Below are positions 1 through 8,715 of a DNA stretch of 64,000 bases, piece after piece (within the stretch, counting starts at the first letter, position 1; the number at the start of each line of letters is the position of its first letter). Origin of the DNA: Cognatiyoonia sp965661665 (GTDB lineage Bacteria > Pseudomonadota > Alphaproteobacteria > Rhodobacterales > Rhodobacteraceae); assembly GCF_965661665.1 (NCBI RefSeq), contig NZ_CBFIEO010000011.1, forward strand, positions 1 to 64,000. Reading direction: 5' to 3'. The notes under the pieces were generated by a model. It saw only the letters and a program-made list of their open reading frames with translations. It was not told where the DNA came from and did not search any database. The translations under genes were made by a program, and so were the position numbers.

Positions 1-804
1 ATCACGGGCGAGCCAACGGCTTGGTACAACAAAGTCCAAAGCGCGATGCAGCACACGGGTGCGGTTAGATACTCTTTTGGTCTCGGTGACGGTCTTCGGG
101 TTGAACATGGGACTTGGCCAAGCAGCGCGGAAGTTGGTTCCAGCAAAGAAGGCGCCATTTCCATTTCTCTTCCGGACTGGGTAAACAGCCCGCCCCCCGA
201 AACGCATCAACCAAAGGCGCCTCTCAGCCCGTCAGAACTTGGCGGCGCTAAGGCACTTCCCCATGAGGACAATTCGGATGAGGCCGCCGCCAAAAAGCGC
301 GGCATTCAAATTCATAAATTGCTCGAAGTACTTCCTGATGTGGATCAAAGGCTCTGGCCACAGCAAGGCACTTCTATTTTGGCAGCAGCCGGGGTTGCGG
401 CCGCGCCGCTTGAATTTTCTGCGTTGTTGCGCGAAGCAGCCGGTGTGATTCAAAACCCTGATCTAAGCTTTTTATTTGCACCGGAAGCCTTATGCGAAGT
501 TGGTATTTCTGGGCAACTTTCCCCACAGCACGCAGAACAGATGAATGGTGTTATTGATCGGTTGTTGGTTCGGGATGATGATGTTTGGGTTGTTGATTTC
601 AAAACAAAAGCAAATGTCCCAGGCACGCCATCGGAAGTGCCCTTGGGATTATTGCGGCAGCTCGGGGCATATGCGACTGCCGTTGCCAGGCTTTATCCGC
701 ACCATACAGTTAAACCAGCGATTTTATGGACGAAAACTGCGCTATTGATGCCGATTAGTTACGCTTCGGTGGCGGCGGAAATTTCTAAGGTCGAGCTCTC
801 TTGA
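1..804 (+). CDS. addA: AddA double-strand break repair helicase-nuclease, C-terminal part (5' truncated by window)
   Basis: The reading frame is open from base 1, so only the last 267 residues of a much larger protein are present. The piece matches the RecB-type PD-(D/E)XK nuclease domain at the end of alphaproteobacterial AddA. A GIQIH motif is followed by VVDFKT (the catalytic D and K) and then a QLGAY motif that closes the nuclease fold. AddAB loads RecA at double-strand ends in the cytoplasm. The next gene on the same strand is trxA, the usual neighbour of addA in Rhodobacterales, 59 bp downstream. The helicase domain would lie left of the window. The gene looks more AT-rich than the serine-cycle genes that follow. 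Confidence 0.85.
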   Translation: MTGEPTAWYNKVQSAMQHTGAVRYSFGLGDGLRVEHGTWPSSAEVGSSKEGAISISLPDWVNSPPPETHQPKAPLSPSELGGAKALPHEDNSDEAAAKKRGIQIHKLLEVLPDVDQRLWPQQGTSILAAAGVAAAPLEFSALLREAAGVIQNPDLSFLFAPEALCEVGISGQLSPQHAEQMNGVIDRLLVRDDDVWVVDFKTKANVPGTPSEVPLGLLRQLGAYATAVARLYPHHTVKPAILWTKTALLMPISYASVAAEISKVELS

Positions 805-863
805 CGTTTGAACGGTGCAACCCTAATTTGCAATGAGCGAGCAGGTCACGATAGGAGACAAAA

Positions 864-1184
864 ATGGCGACAGTTGCTGTAACAGATGAAACTTTTGACG
901 CAGAAGTAAAAAACTCAGACATTCCTGTTGTGGTCGATTTTTGGGCAGAATGGTGTGGTCCCTGCAAGCAAATCGGTCCAGCACTGGAAGAGCTGTCCAA
1001 TGAAATGGAAGGGCAGATTAAAGTCGTCAAAGTGGATGTAGATAACAACCCTAATTCACCCGCAGCGATGGGTGTTCGCGGAATTCCCGCTCTTTTTATC
1101 TTCAAAGATGGTCAGGTGATTTCTAATCGTGCAGGGGCGGCGCCGAAGGCAGCCTTGCAAAGCTGGATACAAGACTCAATTTAA
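864..1184 (+). CDS. trxA: Thioredoxin
   Basis: This 106-residue protein has the usual length and the active site WCGPC with Cys31 and Cys34. The cis-Pro segment GIPAL follows at about residue 74. It reduces protein disulfides in the cytoplasm. The start is fixed by AGGAGA at 853-858, five bases before ATG 864. It follows addA and probably shares its transcript. The 3' end overlaps the end of the convergent glycerate kinase gene by 9 bp, so the two transcripts collide without room for a terminator. Confidence 0.96.
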   Translation: MATVAVTDETFDAEVKNSDIPVVVDFWAEWCGPCKQIGPALEELSNEMEGQIKVVKVDVDNNPNSPAAMGVRGIPALFIFKDGQVISNRAGAAPKAALQSWIQDSI

Positions 1185-2441
1185 TCCACTTGTGACAAAT
1201 ATTTGAACATCCGCCACATTTGTTCCGGTAGCGCCGGTGATGAGTAGGTCATTTGCCAAGGACAGGGCGTGGTAACTATCGCTGTTGTCCAATAATTTTG
1301 TGATGTCTCCGCCTGCCGTCAGGATTCGTTCAGGGGTTTTTGCGTCCACTAGCCCACCAGCGGCATCAGTGGGCCCATCGCGCCCATCTGTGCCTCCGCT
1401 TAGGAATACCCAATTTCCAGGCATGCTTTTTAGATTTAGTGCAACCCTTAGTGCTAATTCCTGATTGCGACCGCCGCGACCAGACCCAGAAACATTAACC
1501 GTTGTTTCGCCGCCCCATAAAAATACTTGAGGGCCGTTATGTTTCTGTGCCTTGATGAAATTTGCTATCTCTAATGAGGCCTCTTTAACGTTTCCTTGCA
1601 AATTATCAGACACTAATTGGGGATTCCAACTGTCTGCTGCTGCGTGCATTGCATTTAGACTATACAAATTTGAACAAATAAGCTGATTTTGGACCTGTTG
1701 CAGCGTATCAGAATTCTTAGAGGTACCGTTATTTAAATGCTGCTGAACATCTTTGGGAAGCTTGTCAAAATGTCCGCGTGAGCGCAGCAGTTTAGCGGCC
1801 TGCTCGGCTGTGCCAATAGGTGATACAGTTGGGCCGCTTGCAATTACACGCAAATCATCGCCAATGACATCAGAAATGATTAGCGATCGCACAGGGGCGG
1901 GTGATGCCAAACACGTCATCCCTCCGCCTTTTAAGCGTGATAACTGCTGCCGGATTAAATTCATTTCCCCAATTTCGTAACCATTGTTAAGCAAAAGTTC
2001 ATTGGTTTTGATTTTATCTTGCAGTGTAATGCCATAAATAGGAGATGGTAAAAGTGCAGATCCACCGCCAGAGATTAACGTTAGAATGAAATCTGAAGAC
2101 CCCGCTTTTGTTAGGATCTCGGTTATTCGCTCTGACGCCTTTAATCCATTTTCATCGGGAACCGGATGACCTGCGGCAATTACCTCACAGCCTTCTATTG
2201 GGCGCGCATTTTCGTAATTTGTGACTGCAATGGCTTGAACAGTTGCACTTTGCGGCGCGTGATCCATCGCTTCTTTAATCATTGCACAGGCAGCTTTACC
2301 TACGGCAATCAAGATTAACCGACCGTCTGGCAAAGCTGGAAGAGGTGCCGCGCTCAATGAACGCTGCACCGCGCTTGCAGGCTCTGCTGCCTGAATTGCA
2401 TGGTCGAAAAGTGATCGCGCGAAGAGCCGTTGCTGTGTCAT
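1176..2441 (-). CDS. gck: Glycerate 2-kinase (MOFRL/TtuD type)
   Basis: The 421-residue protein belongs to the glycerate-2-kinase/MOFRL family. It shows the GGGSALLPSP nucleotide-binding loop, the GGRNQELAL motif and the C-terminal SGGTDGRDGPTDAAGG signature. The reaction phosphorylates D-glycerate to 2-phosphoglycerate, the step after hydroxypyruvate reductase in the serine cycle. ATG at 2441 is preferred over an adjacent TTG; no clear ribosome site is visible. It lies 17 bp downstream of malyl-CoA lyase and is probably co-transcribed with it and the response regulator. The base composition is visibly more AT-rich than the divergent mtk operon. A role in tartrate or hydroxypyruvate metabolism is the alternative, but the context favours the serine cycle. 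Confidence 0.88.
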   Translation of the reverse strand: MTQQRLFARSLFDHAIQAAEPASAVQRSLSAAPLPALPDGRLILIAVGKAACAMIKEAMDHAPQSATVQAIAVTNYENARPIEGCEVIAAGHPVPDENGLKASERITEILTKAGSSDFILTLISGGGSALLPSPIYGITLQDKIKTNELLLNNGYEIGEMNLIRQQLSRLKGGGMTCLASPAPVRSLIISDVIGDDLRVIASGPTVSPIGTAEQAAKLLRSRGHFDKLPKDVQQHLNNGTSKNSDTLQQVQNQLICSNLYSLNAMHAAADSWNPQLVSDNLQGNVKEASLEIANFIKAQKHNGPQVFLWGGETTVNVSGSGRGGRNQELALRVALNLKSMPGNWVFLSGGTDGRDGPTDAAGGLVDAKTPERILTAGGDITKLLDNSDSYHALSLANDLLITGATGTNVADVQIFVTSGLN

Positions 2442-2458
2442 CAAATTGTTGATTTTAT

Positions 2459-3436
2459 TTATGCTGATTCTATCTGTTTTACTTTTTCTATTAACACTTC
2501 GGCCTGCCGAATAGAAGCATAGTCGATCAATCGGCCTTCAAGAGAAACTGCGCCTTTTCCAGCTGCTTCGGCATCCGCCATGGCTCTTAATATCCGGTTT
2601 GCGCGATCCACTTCACCCTCTGATGGGCTCATGACTTCGTTCGCCAAAGTGACCTGACTTGGGTGAATGGCCCATTTGCCTTCACAGCCCAGGACGGCAG
2701 CCCGTTTTGCGGCTGCGCGGTAGCCATCTGGATCGGAAAAATCGCCGAACGGACCATCAATAGGGCGCAGTCCATTGGCGCGTGCGGCAACCACCATTCT
2801 GGCCAGCGCGTAGTGCCACATATCGCCCCAATGGATATCTCGACTTCCGTCCTCGGCCGGATCGGTCAAAACCGAATAGTCGGGATTCACACCGCCAATA
2901 ATCGTCGTGCGTGCGCGGGTCGATGCGGCATAGTCCGCAACCCCGAAATGCAGGCTTTCATTTCGTTTAGATGCCGCGGCAATTTCAGTCACATTTTGCA
3001 TGCCCAAAGCGGTTTCGATAATGTGCTCAAAACCGATGCGTTTTTTGTAGCCTTTTGCGTCCTCAATTTGGGTCACCATCATGTCTACTGCATAGACATC
3101 CGCAGCGGTTCCCACTTTGGGTATCATGATCAAATCTAGCCGCTCGCCCGCCTGTTCGACGATGTCGACAACATCGCGGTACATGTAATGCGTGTCCAAC
3201 CCATTGATTCGAATGGACATGGATTTGTTGCCCCAATCAATGTCGTTGAGTGCTTTAATTATGTTTTTTCGCGCCTGTAATTTTTCATCTGGCGCGACTG
3301 CGTCCTCAAGATCTAAAAAGATTACATCAGCATCAGATTTTGCTGCCTTTTCAAACATTTGCGGCTGGCTGCCGGGAACAGCGAGTTCGGAACGATTGAG
3401 GCGTCCGGGTGCCTGTGTGACGGAGTGGAACGACAT
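2459..3436 (-). CDS. mclA: L-malyl-CoA lyase of the serine cycle (HpcH/HpaI-CitE family)
   Basis: The enzyme cleaves malyl-CoA to acetyl-CoA and glyoxylate. The 325-residue protein carries the CitE-type signatures FLDLEDAVAPDEK, RINGLDTHYMYRDVVD, IPKVG and the C-terminal GKWAIHPSQV. From memory it resembles the Methylobacterium serine-cycle lyase, with LNRSELAVPGS near the N-terminus, more than the Rhodobacter Mcl1. The ATG at 3436 is chosen over an upstream in-frame start at 3493 because family members begin with MSF. It lies between the LuxR-type regulator and glycerate kinase. A second family member, Mcl2, sits at 40.0 kb. Confidence 0.9.
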   Translation of the reverse strand: MSFHSVTQAPGRLNRSELAVPGSQPQMFEKAAKSDADVIFLDLEDAVAPDEKLQARKNIIKALNDIDWGNKSMSIRINGLDTHYMYRDVVDIVEQAGERLDLIMIPKVGTAADVYAVDMMVTQIEDAKGYKKRIGFEHIIETALGMQNVTEIAAASKRNESLHFGVADYAASTRARTTIIGGVNPDYSVLTDPAEDGSRDIHWGDMWHYALARMVVAARANGLRPIDGPFGDFSDPDGYRAAAKRAAVLGCEGKWAIHPSQVTLANEVMSPSEGEVDRANRILRAMADAEAAGKGAVSLEGRLIDYASIRQAEVLIEKVKQIESA

Positions 3437-3514
3437 GGGTGAGACCTTTTCTAAAGAAGTAATATTGCGCGACACAAGAATCTTACGAAACATTATGTCA
3501 AGAAAAGTTTCGGT

Positions 3515-4180
3515 CTATTTGGGTATACCGTCGTCGGAATTTTGCTCCAGCGCGAGGCGCGAGGAATAGAAGAATGCGATGGCCTGCGCGCGGTTTTTGA
3601 CCCCCAGTTTTTCGTAGAGGTTTGAGAGGTGAAATTTCACCGTGTTGATGGTAACCTCAAGCTCCTTGGACAGCTCCCGATTTGTGAGCCCTTTTGAGAG
3701 CGCTTCGAGCATCGCACGCTCCTTGCGGGAGAGGGACTGGATCGGGTCGCTTTGCAGGTTTCGGACATCGATGAACGGGAAGACCATTTTTCCAGCGGCG
3801 ACGTCGATACAGGTCTCAAGAAGCGTCTCTGCATCGCTGGACCGCGCGGCAAAGGCGGCCGCACCGGCGGTCATGGCGAGGCGGGGCAAGTCACCGGTGT
3901 CTTCGGCATAAACGACGATCCGCGGGGCGTTTTCCTGATCGCGTAAAATCTCGATCAGTTTTGCGCCGCCGAGAGCGGGCAGGTTCCAATCGATGATCGC
4001 GACCTGCACGGGGATCCGCATAAATGTGCCCAAAAACCCTTCGGCGGTGGCGGCTGTGGCCACCAAGGAGAATCGCGGATGGCGGTCGATCAGCTCTGAC
4101 AAGGCGGACAGCACCAGCGGATTGCCATCAGCGAGGATGATGTCGATCGGAGCGTCATTTCGGCTAATAGTCTGATTCAT
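3515..4180 (-). CDS. NarL/FixJ-type response regulator (LuxR HTH), probable serine-cycle regulator
   Basis: The 221-residue protein has a receiver domain (about residues 11-130) and a C-terminal LuxR-type helix-turn-helix (LTNRELSKELEVTINTVKFHLSNLYEKLG). The phospho-acceptor would be Asp64 in IIDWNLP. The N-terminal acidic pair is reduced to one Asp (ILADGN). The lysine usual after the fifth strand is missing; the segment reads GAAAFAARSSD. Phosphorylation may therefore be altered or absent. It is divergent from the aminotransferase/mtk operon and lies 78 bp upstream of mclA, so it probably controls both serine-cycle operons. No partner kinase gene is visible. Confidence 0.82.
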   Translation of the reverse strand: MNQTISRNDAPIDIILADGNPLVLSALSELIDRHPRFSLVATAATAEGFLGTFMRIPVQVAIIDWNLPALGGAKLIEILRDQENAPRIVVYAEDTGDLPRLAMTAGAAAFAARSSDAETLLETCIDVAAGKMVFPFIDVRNLQSDPIQSLSRKERAMLEALSKGLTNRELSKELEVTINTVKFHLSNLYEKLGVKNRAQAIAFFYSSRLALEQNSDDGIPK

Positions 4181-4387
4181 TTTGTCTTATTTGAAAAAAC
4201 TACCCATTTGTGCGGGTCTATTTTCGGCATACCTTTGCATATTTAAACGTTTGGGTGGTGAATTTCCCACCCATTTAGATTACCAAAAGTAGTACTAAGG
4301 TGTGTTTTCATTTATGGCAACGCATTTATGTTTCATCCTCAAGCATTAAATCGAAACAAAACTACATCGCATCCGCTTGGAGGGACC
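4181..4387. promoter_or_regulatory. Divergent promoter region between the response regulator and the aminotransferase/mtk operon
   Basis: This non-coding gap holds two copies of ACCCATTT (4202-4209 and 4269-4276). One inverted pair is ACCC...GGGT (4202-4217). A second is TGGGTGG...CCACCCA (4252-4258 and 4267-4273). These are candidate sites for the adjacent LuxR-type regulator. GGAGGG at 4379-4384 is a strong ribosome site for the aminotransferase start at 4388. Confidence 0.5.
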
Positions 4388-5635
4388 ATGCAAGACATAC
4401 TTAGCTTTCCACAACTGGACATTCCTAACACGATCGCCGCTGGCCCCGGCCCTGGCAACACGGATGCACGGGTTCTAGCACGATATGCTGGCGCTGGCTT
4501 GGCCGATCACATGCACGCCGACGTTCTTCGGGGCATGGTCGAATGTAAAGTGATGCTGCGCGACGTTATGGGGACCGACAACGTACACACATTCGGCGTT
4601 GCAGGCACGGGTTGGAGCGGATTGGACATGATGTTCTCCGCCGTGATGCCGGGCGACAAGGTTGTGATGTTCGTCAACGGGACCTTCTCCGGGATCGACG
4701 GGCTGACCGTTCGCATGAAAGCGGCATCAGCTGAAGAACTGGCTGCGAACTCCCTCGATCCGCAGACGGAGAACGTTGTGATCGTCAACGTCCCACACGG
4801 CGAAAGCGTGACCGGAGAGATCGTTGAGGCTGCTTTGGCCGAGCATAAGCCAAAATGGGCTGCGATGGCGCATTGGGAAACAGGCTCTGGCCGCGTCAAC
4901 GACGTGCAAGCGTTCAGCGATGCGTGTCAGAAGCACGGCGTGATGGGTCTTGTGGATGCTGTCTCAAGTCTTGGCGTCGGGAACTTCCGCATTGATGACT
5001 ATCCAGGTGTGCACGGCTGGGCGTCCTGCCCGCAGAAGGGCATCTGCTGCCTGCCGCTGACCTATGCGCCTGTGTCCTTTAGCGACACATATATCGAGGT
5101 GCTTCGCGCCACTGGCACGCGGACATTCTGCCACCATCCGATCTTAGAGGCGCGTCACTGGGGTGTGATCGACGGTCAGGATGTTGAGCGTGGCACATAC
5201 CACCGTACGCATTCCGCCTATGCGGTTTCCGCCTTCCACGAAGCGCTGCGCATTTGCTTGCAGCAGACTGTGGCGCAGCGTGCCGCCGACTACGTGTTCC
5301 ACGAAACTGCACTGCGGCAAGCTGTTGAGGCGATGGGCTGCGAGGTGACATCGAACATGCCGTCTCTCGTCGTTCTGAACTTGCCAGGCGCATTGGCGGG
5401 GCGTGAGATGGATCTTGTCCAGCACTGCCGCGCACAGAACTTCGGCATCTGGCCCACACTGTCAGAGCCTGTTCAGGTCCGTATCGGCATCCTGAACTTG
5501 CTGAACGAAGCCGCGATCACGGATATCGTCAATCGTTTCGCAGATGCGATGCGGTCGATGGGTGCAGATGTGGATCAAGACAAAATCGACGACGTTCTGC
5601 GTGGTCACTACGGCACAGCAATTGCTGCCGAATAA
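4388..5635 (+). CDS. Class V aminotransferase, putative serine-glyoxylate aminotransferase
   Basis: The 415-residue PLP enzyme of fold type I, class V, has the substrate loop AAGPGPGNTD near the N-terminus. The cofactor lysine is probably in SCPQKGICCLP, preceded by GLVDAVSSLG. In the serine cycle this position is filled by SgaA, which makes hydroxypyruvate and glycine from serine and glyoxylate. The place in the operon, before mtkA, hpr and glyA, supports that role. The sequence differs clearly from canonical SgaA, which I recall as having FVPGPTNIP and SQKGLML. It also differs from the aspartate-glyoxylate enzyme BhcA, so another amino donor such as alanine is possible. Start ATG 4388 follows GGAGGG. 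Confidence 0.72.
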   Translation: MQDILSFPQLDIPNTIAAGPGPGNTDARVLARYAGAGLADHMHADVLRGMVECKVMLRDVMGTDNVHTFGVAGTGWSGLDMMFSAVMPGDKVVMFVNGTFSGIDGLTVRMKAASAEELAANSLDPQTENVVIVNVPHGESVTGEIVEAALAEHKPKWAAMAHWETGSGRVNDVQAFSDACQKHGVMGLVDAVSSLGVGNFRIDDYPGVHGWASCPQKGICCLPLTYAPVSFSDTYIEVLRATGTRTFCHHPILEARHWGVIDGQDVERGTYHRTHSAYAVSAFHEALRICLQQTVAQRAADYVFHETALRQAVEAMGCEVTSNMPSLVVLNLPGALAGREMDLVQHCRAQNFGIWPTLSEPVQVRIGILNLLNEAAITDIVNRFADAMRSMGADVDQDKIDDVLRGHYGTAIAAE

Positions 5636-5646
5636 AGGAAGACGTC

Positions 5647-6846
5647 ATGGACATTCATGAATATCAAGCCAAAGAAGTACTTGCAGGCTTCGGCGTTGCC
5701 ATTCCTGACGGTGCATTGGCCTACAGCCCAGAACAAGCGGCCTATCGTGCCCGCGAGTTGGGTGGGGAGCGTTGGGTCGTAAAGGCGCAGGTTCACGCCG
5801 GCGGCCGCGGCAAAGCGGGTGGCGTCAAGGTTTGTAATAGCGACGTTGAGATCAACGATGTCTGTGAAGACATGTTCGGGATGAAGCTGGTCACGCACCA
5901 GACAGGTCCAGAAGGCAAGGGCGTTTACCGTGTCTATGTAGAGGCTGCTGTGCCAATTGCGCGAGAGATTTACCTCGGTTTCGTTCTCGACCGCACAACG
6001 CAGCGTGTGATGATTGTTGCATCCGCCGAAGGTGGGATGGAGATTGAAGATATCTCCGCCGAAAAGCCTGACAGCATAGTCCGTGCCGTTGTCGAGCCTG
6101 CTGTGGGCTTGCGTGAGTTCCAGTGCCGTCAGATTGCTTTCAGGCTAGGGATCGACAGCGCACTTGTGCAGCAGATGGTGCGCACGCTTCAGGGTGCCTA
6201 CCGCGCCTTTACCGAGCTGGATGCCACGATGGTTGAGATCAACCCGCTGGTTATCACAGAAGACAGCCGGATTATCGCGCTCGATGCAAAGATGACATTC
6301 GACGACAACGCCTTGTTCCGTCATCCGCAGATCGCGGAATTGCGCGACAAGAGTCAAGAAGACCCACGCGAAAGCCGCGCGGCAGACCGTGGTCTGAGCT
6401 ACGTTGGTTTGGACGGCAACATCGGCTGTATCGTGAACGGTGCAGGTCTGGCGATGGCGACGATGGATACGATCAAGCTGGCAGGTGGTGAGCCTGCGAA
6501 CTTCCTCGACATCGGGGGTGGTGCGACGCCTGAGCGTGTTGCTAAGGCCTTCCGCCTCGTCCTGTCGGACAAGAACGTGCAGGCGATCCTCGTGAACATC
6601 TTTGCGGGCATCAACCGCTGTGACTGGGTCGCAGAGGGCGTAGTCCACGCATTGAAAGAAGTGCAAGTCGACGTGCCAGTCATCGTCCGGCTTGCAGGGA
6701 CAAACGTAGAGGAGGGTCAAAAGATCCTCGCCAAGTCTGGTCTGCCGATCATCCGTGCAAGCACATTGAATGAAGCTGCTGAGAGAGCTGTAGGCGCGTG
6801 GAGAAACGACCTCTCTCAAGGCGTTAGAGTGAGGGTCGTATCATGA
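5647..6846 (+). CDS. mtkA: Malate-CoA ligase (malate thiokinase), beta subunit
   Basis: The 399-residue protein is a SucC-like ATP-grasp subunit, starting MDIHEYQAK, with VVKAQVHAGGRGKAGG and the CoA-ligase segment GGATPERVAKAF. With MtkB it converts malate, CoA and ATP to malyl-CoA, the substrate of MclA. Assignment as MtkA rather than SucC rests on the serine-cycle neighbours and on a separate sucCD pair at 35-38 kb. It starts 11 bp after the aminotransferase with an AAGGAAG ribosome site. It overlaps mtkB by 4 bp (ATGA), a sign of translational coupling. Confidence 0.9.
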   Translation: MDIHEYQAKEVLAGFGVAIPDGALAYSPEQAAYRARELGGERWVVKAQVHAGGRGKAGGVKVCNSDVEINDVCEDMFGMKLVTHQTGPEGKGVYRVYVEAAVPIAREIYLGFVLDRTTQRVMIVASAEGGMEIEDISAEKPDSIVRAVVEPAVGLREFQCRQIAFRLGIDSALVQQMVRTLQGAYRAFTELDATMVEINPLVITEDSRIIALDAKMTFDDNALFRHPQIAELRDKSQEDPRESRAADRGLSYVGLDGNIGCIVNGAGLAMATMDTIKLAGGEPANFLDIGGGATPERVAKAFRLVLSDKNVQAILVNIFAGINRCDWVAEGVVHALKEVQVDVPVIVRLAGTNVEEGQKILAKSGLPIIRASTLNEAAERAVGAWRNDLSQGVRVRVVS

Positions 6847-7730
6847 GCATTTTTCTGGAAAAGGACACACCTGTCATCGTGCAGGGTATTACCGGCAAAA
6901 TGGCGCGGTTCCACACCAAAGACATGCTGGAGTACGGCACAAATGTGGTAGGTGGCGTGGTTCCCGGAAAGGGTGGCGAGACGGTTGAAGGTCTGCCAGT
7001 GTTCGACACTGTTGAAGACGCGGTTGCGGCAACCGGCGCCGAGGCATCTCTGGTCTTCGTCCCGCCACCCTTTGCGGCGGACAGCATCATGGAAGCGGCG
7101 GATGCGGGCATCAAATACTGTGTCTGCATCACCGACGGTATTCCAGCGCAGGACATGATCCGCGTGAAGCGCTACATGTACCGCTACCCGAAAGAGCGCC
7201 GGATGGTGCTGACCGGTCCGAACTGCGCAGGCACAATCAGCCCCGGTAAGGCGCTCTTGGGCATCATGCCGGGTCACATTTACCTCAAGGGTCATGTGGG
7301 CATCGTTGGTCGCTCCGGCACACTGGGTTATGAAGCGGCGAGCCAGTTGAAGGAACGCGGGATTGGTGTCTCCACCTCTGTTGGCATCGGCGGTGATCCG
7401 ATCAACGGGTCGTCTTTCCGAGATATCCTTGAGCGGTTCGAGAATGATGACGACACACATGTCATAGCTTTGATCGGTGAGATTGGCGGTCCGCAGGAAG
7501 CGGAAGCGGCTGAATACATACGCGATCACGTGTCAAAGCCTGTTGTGGCTTATGTGGCGGGTTTGACTGCACCAAAGGGCCGTACGATGGGCCACGCGGG
7601 TGCGATCATCTCGGCCTTTGGCGAAAGCGCGTCAGAGAAGGTTGAGATTTTGTCAGCGGCTGGTGTGACCGTGGCGGAAAACCCTGCGGTCATCGGTGAA
7701 ACCATCGCCCGCGTGATGGAGGACGCGTGA
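6843..7730 (+). CDS. mtkB: Malate-CoA ligase (malate thiokinase), alpha subunit
   Basis: The 295-residue SucD-like subunit has the N-terminal CoA-binding Rossmann part (VIVQGITGKMARFHTKDM), the GRSGTLGYEA segment and the phosphohistidine loop GHAGAI with His251. It carries the phosphoryl group and CoA site of malate thiokinase. Its start overlaps mtkA (ATGA), and its stop overlaps the next start (TGATG). Compared with SucD in this window, the segment KRYMYRYPKERRMVLTGPNC carries extra residues. Such a difference may help separate malate from succinate enzymes. Confidence 0.9.
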   Translation: MSIFLEKDTPVIVQGITGKMARFHTKDMLEYGTNVVGGVVPGKGGETVEGLPVFDTVEDAVAATGAEASLVFVPPPFAADSIMEAADAGIKYCVCITDGIPAQDMIRVKRYMYRYPKERRMVLTGPNCAGTISPGKALLGIMPGHIYLKGHVGIVGRSGTLGYEAASQLKERGIGVSTSVGIGGDPINGSSFRDILERFENDDDTHVIALIGEIGGPQEAEAAEYIRDHVSKPVVAYVAGLTAPKGRTMGHAGAIISAFGESASEKVEILSAAGVTVAENPAVIGETIARVMEDA

Positions 7731-8701
7731 TGGTGCGCCCAAGCGTTCTTGTCACCCGCCGTTGGCCAGCAGCGGTCGAACAGCAGCTTGCACAGAGTTA
7801 CAATGTGGAACTGAACAAATCCGATCGCCCGCTGACACCTGCTGAGTTTCGTGAGGCGATCCAGCGCTATGACGCTGTATTGCCAACCGTGACCGACAAG
7901 ATCGGGCCTGAGGCGTTGGATGTGTCCAAACCGCAGACCAAGATTCTGGCCAATTACGGTGTGGGCTACACGCACATTGATGTGGAGCGGGCCAAGACTC
8001 ATGGCATTGCCATCACCAACACGCCGGATGTTCTGTCCGAATGCACGGCGGATCTTGCGATGACGCTGATGCTGATGGTTGCCCGTCGGGCAGGGGATGG
8101 TGAGCGGGAGCTGCGCGCAGGCGATTGGTCCGGCTGGCGTCCCACGCATCTTGTGGGCACGAAAGTGTCAGGCAAAACACTTGGCATCATCGGGTTTGGC
8201 CGCATCGGGCAAGAGATGGCAAAGCGCGCCCATTTTGGGTTCGGAATGAAGATTTTGGTTCAAAACCGATCCGCTGTGCGCCCTGAAATTCTCAAGAAAT
8301 TTAATGCTGTGCAGGTCTCATCCGTGGATGAGCTGCTGCCGCAATGTGATTTTGTCTCGCTGCACTGCCCCGGCGGTGCGGTAAATGCAAAGATGATCAA
8401 TGGCGCGCGGCTGGATTTGATGAAACCTGATGCGTTTCTCATCAACACAGCCCGTGGCGAGGTCGTGGATGAAGCCGCCCTCGCGCAATCGCTGATGTTC
8501 GAGACGATTGGCGGTGCGGCGCTTGATGTGTTCGAGCGGGAACCAGCGATCAATCCGACCCTCGCACAGTGCGACAACCTTGTCATACTGCCGCATCTTG
8601 GCAGTGCCACACGCGAAGCGCGGCAAGCGATGGGCTTCCGCGTGCTCGATAACCTCAATGACTTTTTTGAAGGCAAAGCGCCACGCGACCGCGTTGCCTA
8701 A
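7730..8701 (+). CDS. hprA: Hydroxypyruvate reductase / D-2-hydroxyacid dehydrogenase
   Basis: This 323-residue NAD(P)-dependent D-2-hydroxyacid dehydrogenase has the Rossmann motif GIIGFGRIGQEMAKRA, the NTARGEVVDEAAL helix, the catalytic Glu region (VFEREP) and the catalytic His in PHLGSAT. In the serine cycle it reduces hydroxypyruvate to D-glycerate, which Gck then phosphorylates. A glyoxylate reductase activity is possible from the family. ATG 7730 shares one base with the mtkB stop (TGATG); a GTG three bases upstream is the alternative start. Confidence 0.88.
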   Translation: MVRPSVLVTRRWPAAVEQQLAQSYNVELNKSDRPLTPAEFREAIQRYDAVLPTVTDKIGPEALDVSKPQTKILANYGVGYTHIDVERAKTHGIAITNTPDVLSECTADLAMTLMLMVARRAGDGERELRAGDWSGWRPTHLVGTKVSGKTLGIIGFGRIGQEMAKRAHFGFGMKILVQNRSAVRPEILKKFNAVQVSSVDELLPQCDFVSLHCPGGAVNAKMINGARLDLMKPDAFLINTARGEVVDEAALAQSLMFETIGGAALDVFEREPAINPTLAQCDNLVILPHLGSATREARQAMGFRVLDNLNDFFEGKAPRDRVA

Positions 8702-8715
8702 ACGGAGACTCTGAC

